Of a stretch of 13,020 nucleotides of DNA, positions 1 to 6,943 are shown one piece after another. Below the pieces are notes generated by a model. That model was given only the letters and a program-made list of their open reading frames with translations, was not told where the DNA came from and searched no databases. The DNA is from an uncultured Candidatus Saccharibacteria bacterium (lineage in GTDB: Bacteria; Patescibacteriota; Saccharimonadia; Saccharimonadales; Saccharimonadaceae). The position numbers and the translations under genes were made by a program. Where the stretch lies: assembly GCA_947095985.1 (NCBI GenBank), contig CAMUPZ010000018.1:1-13020 (forward strand), given 5' to 3'. Each line of letters starts with the position of its first letter. Position 1 is the stretch's first letter.

Positions 1-1054
1 GAAAGGCGCCAAAACCGACGAGTTGGTGATGTTTACACGTCAATTAAGTGCCATGGTTTCAGCTGGTGTACCGATTCTTCGTTCGCTAAATTCAATGGCC
101 AAGCACGCTGAGAGCGCCGGCTTCCGAGAAACAATTAATGCTGTCATTAAAGATATCGAAGGCGGTATGTCATTTGCCGATGCTCTAGGAAAACATCCAG
201 AAACCTTCAATGACATCTACGTCAATATGGTCGCCGCTGGTGAAACCGGAGGTATTCTGGACGACATTCTGAAACGACTAGCCCTACAACAAGAAAAAAA
301 CTCATCCATGAAGAAAAAGATTAAAGGGGCTATGACATACCCAATCGTTCTTTTGGCAATAACCATCATTGCATTCTTTATTTTGATGACCTTTATCATT
401 CCAGTCATCGGTAAGACTATTAAAGACATGGGTGGGCCAGATGCTAAGCTGCCGCTGCTCACTGAAATCATGCTCGGCATTAGCGACTTTATGGTGTCAT
501 TCTGGTATTTGATTGTCCCGGCATTCATCGGCGGAATTTGGGCACTAATTCGCTACATTAAAACCCCAAAGGGACGCGTTAAATTCCACCACATCATCAT
601 TAAGGTTCCTGCGGTTGGGGCAATTGTTAGAAAAGTAGCAATTGCAAGATTCACAAGAACCTTCTCCGCTCTCATCGGCGCCGGCGTAGCCGTGTTAGAG
701 GCTCTGGACGTCACCTCCCGCGCAGTTGGCAACGTTGTCTACGAAGAATCCTTGAGGGAAGCCACCAAGCGCGTCCAAAATGGTGAAGTCTTGTCGAGGA
801 TTATCGCCGAGAGGGATGATTTGTATCCACCAATTGTTGCTCAGATGCTATCTGTCGGTGAAGAGACTGGACAAACAGACAAAGTGCTTATTAAGGTTGC
901 CGACTTTTACGAAGAAGAAGTTGACACTGCGATTGACGGAGTCAGTTCCATTATCGAGCCAGTAATGATTGTAGCAATGGGCGGCGTGATTGCTTTGGTG
1001 GCAGTCAGCGTGATGGGGCCAATTACCAGTATGGCGGGACAAGTTAAGGGATAG
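1..1054 (+). CDS. pilC: Type IV pilus inner-membrane platform protein PilC (GspF/T2SSF family), 5' partial
   Basis: The reading frame is open from the window edge (first full codon at 2), so the true start lies upstream. About 350 residues are visible against roughly 400 for the family, so only the N-terminal tail is missing. PilC is the polytopic membrane platform on which the PilB/PilT ATPases act to assemble or retract pilin. Two GspF-type halves are visible: the first opens with the family-typical MFTRQLSAMVSAGVPILRSL stretch, the second with FTRTFSALIGAGVAVLEAL. Hydrophobic segments follow each half (near 350-420, near 490-555 and close to the C-terminus, EPVMIVAMGGVIALVAVSVM). Both halves contain the typical glycine/glutamate loop (VAAGETGGILDDIL and LSVGEETGQTDKVL). 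The next gene, pilM, starts 52 bp downstream. Codons 23-31 (TTG, GTG, ATG) could be read as starts but lie inside the conserved domain and are not the real start. Confidence 0.93.
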   Translation, partial: KGAKTDELVMFTRQLSAMVSAGVPILRSLNSMAKHAESAGFRETINAVIKDIEGGMSFADALGKHPETFNDIYVNMVAAGETGGILDDILKRLALQQEKNSSMKKKIKGAMTYPIVLLAITIIAFFILMTFIIPVIGKTIKDMGGPDAKLPLLTEIMLGISDFMVSFWYLIVPAFIGGIWALIRYIKTPKGRVKFHHIIIKVPAVGAIVRKVAIARFTRTFSALIGAGVAVLEALDVTSRAVGNVVYEESLREATKRVQNGEVLSRIIAERDDLYPPIVAQMLSVGEETGQTDKVLIKVADFYEEEVDTAIDGVSSIIEPVMIVAMGGVIALVAVSVMGPITSMAGQVKG

Positions 1055-1071
1055 TCTTTCAAAAAAGCTTA

Positions 1072-1080
1072 TGATATAAT
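1072..1080 (+). promoter_or_regulatory. Extended -10 promoter for pilM
   Basis: TGATATAAT is a perfect TGN-TATAAT extended -10 element in the short gap between pilC and pilM. A start of transcription about 7 nt downstream would leave a leader of roughly 20 nt that contains a purine-rich ribosome site (AGGTGG, 1091-1096) before the GTG start at 1107. No good -35 is visible, as is usual for extended -10 promoters. It suggests that pilMNO can be transcribed apart from the upstream pil genes. Confidence 0.6.
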
Positions 1081-1106
1081 ACCGGTATATAGGTGGGAAG
1101 AAGAAA

Positions 1107-2159
1107 GTGTCGAGTATATTTTATAGAAAAAAACCAATAATCGGCTTAGACATCAGTAGAACGAGCATTAAAATTATGTCAATTGACAGAACCCGCATGC
1201 TGGTTCATGGTTATGGCTCAATTAACCTTGACTCCCAACAAAATGATGGCAATTCTAATGATAACGTTGAATACCTAGCTCAAAATATAAAAGATCTATT
1301 AAAGAATAATATCGTTGGACAGATTGATAGTAATCGCGTAGCTATTGGCATTCCTACCAGCCGAACATTTTCGCGGACATTCACCCTGCCCATAAAAGAA
1401 GAAGCTAACATCCTTAGTGCGGTAAATCTGGAGGTTGAACAGTATATTCCAGCTCCACTTGACTCACTTTATGTAGATTACAGAATTATCAATCGTTCAA
1501 AAGATGAGCTTAGCGTGCTAATGTGTGCCGCTCCAAAAAAGATGATTGATAGCATGCTAGATGCCGCGCAGCGATGTGGATTAGAGGTTGCAGCTATTGA
1601 GCCAAATGTTAATGCAATATCAAGACTCTTAAAGAAAACCGAAGAAGGCATGCTGCCAACAGTTATTGTTGATATCGGCACATCAGCTACTGACATAGCT
1701 ATTTTAGACTCTGATATCCGCGTAACTGGAGGGTCTAACGTGGGTGGCTACACGCTAACCCTGAACCTATCTAAGAAAATGAACGTTCCAATCGAGACGG
1801 CGCATCAATTTAAAGTCCTAAACGGGCTCAATCCTGGACCAAGGCAAGCTCGCATTACCGGAGCTCTGCAGCCAAGTCTACACAAAATGACCAACGAGAT
1901 TAAACGCGTTATGCGATACTACACCGACCGTTTCCCGGATGAGAGAAAAATTGAACAGATACTTATCGTTGGTGGTGGCGGAAACGTGCCAGGAATTGGA
2001 GAATTTTTCACCAATGAGCTATTAATGCCAGCCCGCGTAGCTAGTCCGTGGCAGTTATTAAATTTCGGTAATCTCGAACAGCCAGCCAAACAGTTGAGAT
2101 CCCAGCTTTCGCCCGTCGCAGGACTAGCGCTTATTCGACAGGAGGATATTTATGATTAA
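1107..2159 (+). CDS. pilM: Type IV pilus assembly actin-like ATPase PilM
   Basis: A 350-residue protein with the actin/FtsA-like fold signature of PilM. The phosphate-1 type motif is IIGLDIS (residues 11-17), the second phosphate-type motif is VDIGTSATD (188-196), and the adenosine-type motif is VGGGGNVPG (288-296). PilM is cytoplasmic and binds the short N-terminal tail of PilN, linking the assembly ATPase to the PilN/PilO membrane complex. The start is GTG, chosen because it follows a purine-rich site by about 10 nt and gives the usual N-terminus ending in the GLDIS strand. Its last 8 bp (ATGATTAA) overlap the start of pilN, and the pilN ribosome site lies inside it, so the two are very probably translationally coupled. 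Length is normal for the family. Confidence 0.93.
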   Translation: MSSIFYRKKPIIGLDISRTSIKIMSIDRTRMLVHGYGSINLDSQQNDGNSNDNVEYLAQNIKDLLKNNIVGQIDSNRVAIGIPTSRTFSRTFTLPIKEEANILSAVNLEVEQYIPAPLDSLYVDYRIINRSKDELSVLMCAAPKKMIDSMLDAAQRCGLEVAAIEPNVNAISRLLKKTEEGMLPTVIVDIGTSATDIAILDSDIRVTGGSNVGGYTLTLNLSKKMNVPIETAHQFKVLNGLNPGPRQARITGALQPSLHKMTNEIKRVMRYYTDRFPDERKIEQILIVGGGGNVPGIGEFFTNELLMPARVASPWQLLNFGNLEQPAKQLRSQLSPVAGLALIRQEDIYD

Positions 2160-2721
2160 TCTTCTGCCTCCTCAAGAAAAAAAGCAGATCAGAGCCGGAC
2201 GGGTCAATATAATACTAAGGCGATATTGCATAATATCATTGGTATTTGCCGGCTTGTTATTCTTAACAATTGGCGGATTTTATCTATTCCTAGAAAACAG
2301 TAAAACAGCAGCCCAAAACAATATTAACGAAGGAAACGCCAAACTAGCTCAACACCAATCAACTCAAAAAGACGTTGATGGATTTATAAAAGACCTAGCT
2401 GACGCCAAAGCTATTATTGGCAGCGAAGCTCACTACTCATCAATTATTCCTAAAATTGCCCAACACATTCCGTCTGGTATAGTTTTAGAATCACTAACCC
2501 TGGACACTTCCGCCCTAGACAAACCAATATCATTAATCGCACTTGGAAAAACTAAAGACGACTCTATACGGCTAAAAACAAGCCTAGAGAAATCAGAAAT
2601 TTTTAAAGATGTCCACCTGGAAAGCATAGTATATAGCGACGGAAAAGCAGAAAAATCCTCAGACTACCCCGTCGTAATAACTATTAGTGTTACGCCGAAG
2701 CCGGAGGTGTTAAAGCAATGA
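2152..2721 (+). CDS. pilN: Type IV pilus assembly membrane protein PilN
   Basis: A 189-residue bitopic membrane protein. It begins with MINLLPPQEK, the hallmark cytoplasmic tail of PilN that docks into PilM, followed by one transmembrane helix (about residues 25-47) and an extracytoplasmic part with a coiled-coil-like stretch (about 50-80) and a compact alpha/beta domain (about 95-185). PilN pairs with PilO through these domains to align the pilus machinery in the envelope. A strong AGGAGG site (2140-2145) lies 6 nt upstream of the ATG. The gene overlaps pilM by 8 bp and pilO by 4 bp (ATGA), consistent with stoichiometric production of the three subunits. Confidence 0.92.
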   Translation: MINLLPPQEKKQIRAGRVNIILRRYCIISLVFAGLLFLTIGGFYLFLENSKTAAQNNINEGNAKLAQHQSTQKDVDGFIKDLADAKAIIGSEAHYSSIIPKIAQHIPSGIVLESLTLDTSALDKPISLIALGKTKDDSIRLKTSLEKSEIFKDVHLESIVYSDGKAEKSSDYPVVITISVTPKPEVLKQ

Positions 2722-3311
2722 AAAAAGTATTAAATGCCAGCATCATGCGCATTATTATGACATTACTGCTCATTGTTATTCTGGCTGCAATGATTGGCGC
2801 TGTAACTTTTGCCTACTCATTCCTCAGTAAAGCATCAGAAGATGTCGGAAAAATGCAAAACGAAGCAGTAGCTATTGACTCAAAAATACAGAATCTACTC
2901 GTCCTAAAAGATCAGCTCGACAAAAACTCTGACATTGCTAAAAAAGCTAAAAATATAGTTTCCGAGTCAAAGATGTATCAATATCAAAATCAAATTGTAC
3001 AAGATTTATCAACCTATGCCGACCGCGCAGGTGTTCCAATTCGCTCGTTTACTTTCCAGAGCGATTCAAAAAATTCAGCCCAATCACCAGCCGCAAAAAA
3101 GAAAACAAATACTGGACCAGCTGGCATTAAAAGCACCTTTGTATCTATTCAGCTAGGTGAAAAAATTGACTACGTGCGTTTTCTACATTTCCTTAATTTG
3201 ATTGAGAAAAACGTTACTCGTATGCAGCTATCAGGCGTTGCGATTTCCAGAGCGCCAGACAGTCGCGAGGTATCAGTCCAAGAATTTGAAGTAAAGGTGT
3301 ATACAAGATGA
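2718..3311 (+). CDS. pilO: Type IV pilus assembly membrane protein PilO-like
   Basis: A 197-residue protein with one N-terminal transmembrane helix (about residues 12-37), a coiled-coil-like region (about 40-85) and a C-terminal alpha/beta domain (about 90-195). This is the PilO architecture, the partner of PilN. The stretch GIKSTFVSIQLGEKIDYVRFLHFLNLIEKN resembles the ferredoxin-like domain of PilO/GspM proteins, with the fold inferred. A low-complexity insert (SDSKNSAQSPAAKKKTNTG, about residues 116-134) separates two strands of that domain. Overlaps of 4 bp (ATGA) with pilN upstream and with the next gene downstream mark it as part of one translationally coupled unit. Assignment rests as much on position as on sequence, because PilO is poorly conserved. 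Confidence 0.85.
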   Translation: MKKVLNASIMRIIMTLLLIVILAAMIGAVTFAYSFLSKASEDVGKMQNEAVAIDSKIQNLLVLKDQLDKNSDIAKKAKNIVSESKMYQYQNQIVQDLSTYADRAGVPIRSFTFQSDSKNSAQSPAAKKKTNTGPAGIKSTFVSIQLGEKIDYVRFLHFLNLIEKNVTRMQLSGVAISRAPDSREVSVQEFEVKVYTR

Positions 3312-3592
3312 AACCATCGATATCAGAACAGCTTGAACCAATTATAAAGCCTCTATCAAAGTTTCTGTGGCGATTTCATGTTATGATCTACAGCATAGCC
3401 GTCATCGGAGGACTGTCAATTGCTATATTTACCTTAAGCGGTCTCCTTTCAATATCTAGTGAGCCAGCCCCAGCTTCATCAGCGACATTTGATAAAAAAA
3501 CTATGAAGATAATTAAGGATTTTCGCACTTCAACTTCCGGTAATGATCCACTGACCTTGCCCGCCGGACGATCTAATCCATTTGCTGAATAA
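3308..3592 (+). CDS. Small bitopic membrane protein at the end of the pilMNO operon (PilP position)
   Basis: A 94-residue protein with a short cytoplasmic start, one clear transmembrane helix (about residues 26-48, MIYSIAVIGGLSIAIFTLSG) and a short extracytoplasmic tail ending PAGRSNPFAE. Its ATG overlaps the pilO stop by 4 bp, so it is co-translated with the pilus alignment proteins and probably belongs to that complex. It occupies the place of pilP, but lacks a lipobox and the beta domain that contacts a secretin, as expected for a cell without an outer membrane. The C-terminal G-R-x-N-P-F resembles the R-D-P-F type motif that leads into PilP/GspC homology regions; that comparison is from memory and is inference. 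I do not recognise a named family. Confidence 0.8.
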   Translation: MKPSISEQLEPIIKPLSKFLWRFHVMIYSIAVIGGLSIAIFTLSGLLSISSEPAPASSATFDKKTMKIIKDFRTSTSGNDPLTLPAGRSNPFAE

Positions 3593-3610
3593 AATATAAC
3601 CATATATACT
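3582..3610 (+). promoter_or_regulatory. Promoter for the PRC-barrel gene, probably giving a leaderless mRNA
   Basis: TTGCTG (3582-3587) and TATACT (3605-3610) are separated by exactly 17 bp. The -10 ends 6 nt before the ATG at 3617, so the expected transcription start falls on or next to the start codon. No Shine-Dalgarno sequence precedes the gene. The -35 matches consensus at only three positions, so the call rests mainly on the -10 and the spacing. Confidence 0.5.
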
Positions 3611-3616
3611 AAGATT

Positions 3617-4204
3617 ATGCTTATTTCTGCGGACCGCTTTCTCAACACTCCTGTCATGAGCCTACAGACTGGCTCAGAATTAGCGCGAACTTCACGAGAA
3701 ATTATCAATCCAAAGAATTTGTCTGTAATTGCCTATGAGCTTGAGGGTCGCCTTTTAGATCAATATCCCAGCCTACTTCGCGTTAATGATATCAGAGAAA
3801 TTGGACCACTAGGTATGATTATTGACTCAGCCGATGAAATTATTGGTGTTGATGATGTTATTGCCATAAAAGAAATTTACGATATAGATTTTAGACTAAA
3901 AGACAAATTAGTTACCGACGAGAAAAACCGTAAAATCGGAAAAGTCATTGGCTATACCTTAGCCGCTGGCAATTTTATTATCCAACAATTGCGGGTCCGT
4001 CGACCACTACTAAAAAGTTTTGGCGATACGGAATTGCTTATTCACCGCTCGCAGATCGTTAAAGTAACTGACGACAGGATTATTGTAAAATCAGCAACAA
4101 TATCACACATAGCTGAAAAGACGCCTGCTCCAAACATAAACTCTTATGACAATCCTTTTCGCAAGCAAGCCCGCACACAGCCTGAAGCTACAGAAATTAA
4201 TTAA
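3617..4204 (+). CDS. PRC-barrel domain protein (two tandem barrels)
   Basis: A 195-residue soluble protein with two PRC-barrel-like halves: about residues 1-75 (starting LISADRFLNTPVMSLQTGSEL) and about 80-165 (KLVTDEKNRKIGKVIGYTL). PRC barrels are small all-beta modules found in the photosynthetic reaction centre H subunit, in the RNA-processing factor RimM and in small YlmC/YmxH proteins; they act mostly in protein-protein or protein-RNA contacts. The C-terminal 35 residues are polar and probably disordered. No signal peptide or membrane helix is present, so it is expected in the cytoplasm. It follows the pil operon on the same strand after 24 bp but appears to have its own promoter and no ribosome site. 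It ends 3 bp before the stop of convergent recX. Its precise role is unknown. Confidence 0.85.
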   Translation: MLISADRFLNTPVMSLQTGSELARTSREIINPKNLSVIAYELEGRLLDQYPSLLRVNDIREIGPLGMIIDSADEIIGVDDVIAIKEIYDIDFRLKDKLVTDEKNRKIGKVIGYTLAAGNFIIQQLRVRRPLLKSFGDTELLIHRSQIVKVTDDRIIVKSATISHIAEKTPAPNINSYDNPFRKQARTQPEATEIN

Positions 4205-4207
4205 CGA

Positions 4208-4861
4208 CTAGTTCGCAAACTTACCCAGAGCCTCTTTAATGTCATCGTAGGAAAAGCCCTGCCGTGCTAAATACTGCATAAATTTTTGCTCATCGTTATA
4301 ACGGTGGCGTTTCTTAGATATAATCTTCTGCAGCTCTTCGCTATCAGAACGGATATTCTCCTTAATTAGCGAATCGATAATCTTACTACCAATACCCTTG
4401 TGCGCCAATTCTAATCGTAAACGACGAATACTGGCGCCTTTTTTTATAAATCGCTGCTCAAACCAAAATCGAGCAAATTTTTCATCATCCAAATATTTTT
4501 TCTCAATAAGACGATCCAAGACGCGCTCAGCAATCTCCGGTTTTACTCCAGAACGTTCAATAATTTCGCCAGTTTTCACTGAACGTCGACGAGTGGCTAG
4601 CGTTTTCCGACGCAGGTAATCGCGCACTTCTTTGATGGCTCGCGGACGCATTAAACAGTATTCTATAGACCTGGCATATAACTTGCCAAACTGGCTATCG
4701 TCTTCTAGTTTCGAAATTTCCTCTTCCGTATATTCGCGACCAATCTTAATACCTAGTTCGCCGACCTGAAATACGTCCAAGCTAAAACGATATTTCCCGT
4801 CAACACTAACATTTACCCGATTTTTATCACGAGCCTGAAGAGAAATATCGGTGATTTTCAT
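4208..4861 (-). CDS. recX: Regulatory protein RecX
   Basis: A 217-residue RecX-family protein. RecX binds RecA filaments and the RecA monomer and in most bacteria limits RecA activity. The characteristic helical repeats are visible: YCLMRPRAIKEVRDYLRRK (about residues 68-86), then the signature KKYLDDEKFARFWFEQR (121-137), then RLRLELAHKGI (147-157), and a last repeat ending YLARQGFSYDDIKEAL. The N-terminal 60 residues form a small beta-rich extension also seen in longer RecX proteins. The ATG is chosen because it gives the complete N-terminus and lies 6 nt downstream of a perfect extended -10 element, suggesting a leaderless transcript. It sits on the same strand downstream of recA, separated by a 2H phosphoesterase gene, which fits joint action on RecA. 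Confidence 0.93.
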   Translation of the reverse strand: MKITDISLQARDKNRVNVSVDGKYRFSLDVFQVGELGIKIGREYTEEEISKLEDDSQFGKLYARSIEYCLMRPRAIKEVRDYLRRKTLATRRRSVKTGEIIERSGVKPEIAERVLDRLIEKKYLDDEKFARFWFEQRFIKKGASIRRLRLELAHKGIGSKIIDSLIKENIRSDSEELQKIISKKRHRYNDEQKFMQYLARQGFSYDDIKEALGKFAN

Positions 4862-4867
4862 AAAACT

Positions 4868-4876
4868 ATTATAGCA
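4868..4876 (-). promoter_or_regulatory. Extended -10 promoter for recX, probably leaderless
   Basis: On the minus strand the gap between the 2H phosphoesterase gene and recX contains TGCTATAAT, a perfect TGN-TATAAT extended -10. Only 6 nt (AGTTTT) separate it from the recX ATG, placing the expected transcription start at the start codon. No ribosome site is present. This lets recX be expressed separately from recA even though the genes are collinear. Confidence 0.6.
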
Positions 4877-4903
4877 CTAAAACTATACGTAGCTACTGGT
4901 GGA

Positions 4904-5428
4904 CTATTCGACTACCTCAACCACTTTGCCATGTACGCCGTTATAACAAGCAGCGGCACGCGGCTTAGTAATAACCGGCAGTTGGCGCGGAATAGCGCTC
5001 ATATCGACATCGCCAAGCGTACCAGCCTCGACACACCCAAGCGTAATGTGTGGACGAAATCCATCGATATCCAGCCCTGGATGAATGTCGTCCAGTATTT
5101 CAAGCAACTTCCGACGTACTTCAGCCATCCAGGAGGTTTTCTGTACGCGCAACTCAACCCAAACACAGTTACCAGCTTCATCTGGCAAGAAGTTGACACC
5201 GTCAAGTACTAGTTTGTCTAGAGACGGCAGCGCGGCGGCAGCTAACTTGAGACGCGGTATATCCTGCTCAGTTACATTGATTAGCGTTGCGTGTGGAATA
5301 AACTCACCGAAATCAAGATTCATTTTTTCCGACAGTTCTCGAAGGTAAGTAGTCTGCTCGTCATCAAAAATAAGATTAACTGACGCCATATGTTTTTCGA
5401 CTGGATATGCAGTATCTGCTGCGCGCAT
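4904..5428 (-). CDS. 2H phosphoesterase superfamily protein (2'-5' RNA ligase / cyclic phosphodiesterase-like)
   Basis: A 174-residue protein carrying the two H-x-T motifs that define the 2H phosphoesterases: PHATL (H46, T48) and PHITLG (H127, T129), about 80 residues apart as expected. Members hydrolyse or transfer at 2',3'-cyclic phosphates of RNA ends or nucleotides; bacterial LigT/ThpR is one branch. Which substrate is used here cannot be told from sequence. Its ATG overlaps the recA stop by one base (TAATG), implying translational re-initiation after recA. An internal ATG at 5389 (MASVNLIF) would remove 13 residues that look dispensable and might be the real start, but it has no better ribosome site. 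Placement directly after recA suggests co-expression with DNA repair, though no role there is established. Confidence 0.85.
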   Translation of the reverse strand: MRAADTAYPVEKHMASVNLIFDDEQTTYLRELSEKMNLDFGEFIPHATLINVTEQDIPRLKLAAAALPSLDKLVLDGVNFLPDEAGNCVWVELRVQKTSWMAEVRRKLLEILDDIHPGLDIDGFRPHITLGCVEAGTLGDVDMSAIPRQLPVITKPRAAACYNGVHGKVVEVVE

Positions 5429-6483
5429 TAGTTTTCTACTTCTTTTACCTTATCACGTACCTTCTGGTCAATTTCTGCCAGGACTTCAGGATTTTCTTTC
5501 AAGTATAATTTAGTTTTATCGCGACCCTGGCCGATGGTCTCGCCGTTATATTTGTAAAAGGCGCCAGATTTTTCAACAATGCCGTGCGTAGCCGCCAAGT
5601 CCAGAATGTCGCCAGTCTTAGAAATACCCTCATTATACATAATGTCAAACTCAGCGATACGGAATGGCGGCGCAATCTTATTCTTCACTACTTTAATTTT
5701 AGTACGGTTACCGATAATATCATCACCAACTTTAATTTGTCCGATACGGCGAATATCAATTCGCTGCGAAGCGTAGAATTTCAAGGCGTTGCCGCCCGTG
5801 GTCGTTTCAGGATTACCAAACATCACGCCAATCTTCATGCGAATCTGGTTGATGAAAATCACTGTCGCTTTCGATTTGTTAATAATTCCCGTCAATTTAC
5901 GCAGCGCCTGGCTCATCAATCGCGCCTGCAGCCCCATGTGAGAATCGCCCATATCGCCATCAATTTCTGCCTGCGGCGTCAAGGCTGCCACCGAGTCGAC
6001 CACAACCAAATCAACCGCATTTGACCGAACTAGCGTTTCTGCAATTTCCAATGCCTGCTCACCATTGTCTGGCTGTGATACCAGCAGATTTTCCGTATCC
6101 ACACCCAAACGCTTGGCATAGCTCGGGTCAAGCGCATGCTCAGCATCAATAAACGCTGCCGTACCGCCCTGCTTTTGGATCTCAGCAATAGCGTGTAGAG
6201 TCAATGTCGTCTTACCCGAACTTTCCGGACCATAAATCTCGATAATTCGTCCTTTTGGATAACCACCACCCAAAGCCAAATCCAAACTTAGAGCGCCTGA
6301 AGGAATTACCTCGACATCAACCTTATGAGCCTCGCCAAGTTTCATAATTGATCCGTCGCCAAACTGTTTAGTGATCTGATCCATTGCCAGACCTAACGCT
6401 TTTAATTTTCCATCATCAACTTTTTTACCTGATGCTTGACTTGGCTTCTCTGAATTTACCGTTTTACTGTCTGATTTTGCCAT
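5428..6483 (-). CDS. recA: Recombinase RecA
   Basis: A 351-residue RecA, full length for the family. It is the cytoplasmic ATP-dependent strand-exchange protein of homologous recombination and the co-protease of the SOS response. Visible motifs: Walker A GPESSGKT (residues 85-92), the catalytic glutamate in DAEHALDP (E115), Walker B LVVVDSVAAL (159-168), loop L1 region (GDMGDSHMGLQARLMSQALRK) and loop L2 from NQIRMKIGVMFGNPETTTGG (Q213 being the ATP-sensing glutamine by family knowledge). The first 25 residues are a polar, lysine-rich extension before the core. The ATG is supported by a strong AAGGAGGGA ribosome site (6489-6497). The gene is divergent from a pilin-like gene and is followed without a gap by a 2H phosphoesterase gene. 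Confidence 0.98.
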   Translation of the reverse strand: MAKSDSKTVNSEKPSQASGKKVDDGKLKALGLAMDQITKQFGDGSIMKLGEAHKVDVEVIPSGALSLDLALGGGYPKGRIIEIYGPESSGKTTLTLHAIAEIQKQGGTAAFIDAEHALDPSYAKRLGVDTENLLVSQPDNGEQALEIAETLVRSNAVDLVVVDSVAALTPQAEIDGDMGDSHMGLQARLMSQALRKLTGIINKSKATVIFINQIRMKIGVMFGNPETTTGGNALKFYASQRIDIRRIGQIKVGDDIIGNRTKIKVVKNKIAPPFRIAEFDIMYNEGISKTGDILDLAATHGIVEKSGAFYKYNGETIGQGRDKTKLYLKENPEVLAEIDQKVRDKVKEVEN

Positions 6484-6510
6484 AGCATTCCCTCCTTAGT
6501 TACTACCTTT

Positions 6511-6516
6511 ATTATA
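6511..6516 (-). promoter_or_regulatory. recA promoter -10 element
   Basis: On the minus strand a perfect TATAAT lies 27 bp upstream of the recA ATG, giving a short leader that contains the AAGGAGGGA ribosome site. The -35 position 17 bp upstream reads TAGCAA, a poor match. I see no LexA-type box of either the CTGT-N8-ACAG or the GAAC-N4-GTTC kind; the only symmetry nearby is TTGTCACAA at 6522-6530, between this promoter and the divergent one. Confidence 0.55.
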
Positions 6517-6534
6517 CCGATTTGTCACAATATT

Positions 6535-6543
6535 TGCTATAAT
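6535..6543 (+). promoter_or_regulatory. Extended -10 promoter for the pilin-like gene, probably leaderless
   Basis: TGCTATAAT is a perfect extended -10 element ending 7 nt before the ATG at 6551, so the transcript is predicted to begin at or one base before the start codon. There is no Shine-Dalgarno sequence. The element is identical to that of recX and lies back to back with the recA promoter, 21 bp from the recA -10, so polymerase binding at the two may interfere. Confidence 0.6.
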
Positions 6544-6550
6544 TACATTC

Positions 6551-6943
6551 ATGAATAAGCGAAACGGTTTCACGATTATTGAACTTTTAGTTGTAGCAAC
6601 TTTTTTGATCATTATTGCAATCTTAGGTTTTTCGCAATATACCAAATTGACTAATGAGTCAAACAATACAAAAAAGCGCACCGCCCTAAACGCCATGTAT
6701 TACAGTTTAGAGGAAGGTTTTTACACTAAAAACGGCTATTACCCAGAGAAATTAGAAGACTCGACATTGTCGACTATGGACCCTGAGTTACTAAAAGACC
6801 CAAATGGTAAGAAAATTGGCGAAAAAGACAGTAGCTATCGCTACGAATCCTCAAACTGCAATGGAGGAAAATGCAAATCCTATAAACTGGTCGCAACCCT
6901 TATTGGCGAAGACGACTACATAAAAGAAAGTCGCCACAAATAA
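6551..6943 (+). CDS. Type IV pilin-like / pseudopilin protein
   Basis: A 130-residue prepilin. The N-terminus MNKRNG|FTIIELLVV is a textbook class III signal: a short basic leader, cleavage after G6 before F7, and the conserved glutamate at mature position +5 (E11), followed by a hydrophobic helix to about residue 28. Prepilin peptidase would process and methylate it for polymerisation by the PilC/PilM/PilN/PilO machinery. The rest is a small polar globular head with YYSLEEGFYTKNGYYPEKLED, a segment typical of pseudopilins and minor pilins, and two cysteines (SNCNGGKCKS) that could form a disulfide-closed loop near the C-terminus. It stands alone, about 3 kb from the pil operon, divergent from recA, so it could be a minor or accessory pilin. 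Its stop directly abuts the stop of the next, convergent gene. Confidence 0.9.
   Translation: MNKRNGFTIIELLVVATFLIIIAILGFSQYTKLTNESNNTKKRTALNAMYYSLEEGFYTKNGYYPEKLEDSTLSTMDPELLKDPNGKKIGEKDSSYRYESSNCNGGKCKSYKLVATLIGEDDYIKESRHK

Noticed and set aside
5584..6024. A 146-codon + strand open frame within recA
   Set aside because: recA on the other strand is certain. The antisense translation has no recognisable features and no promoter or ribosome site.
6517..6537. LexA/SOS box in front of recA
   Set aside because: Neither the CTGT-N8-ACAG nor the GAAC-N4-GTTC pattern occurs. TTGTCACAA is too short to call an operator.
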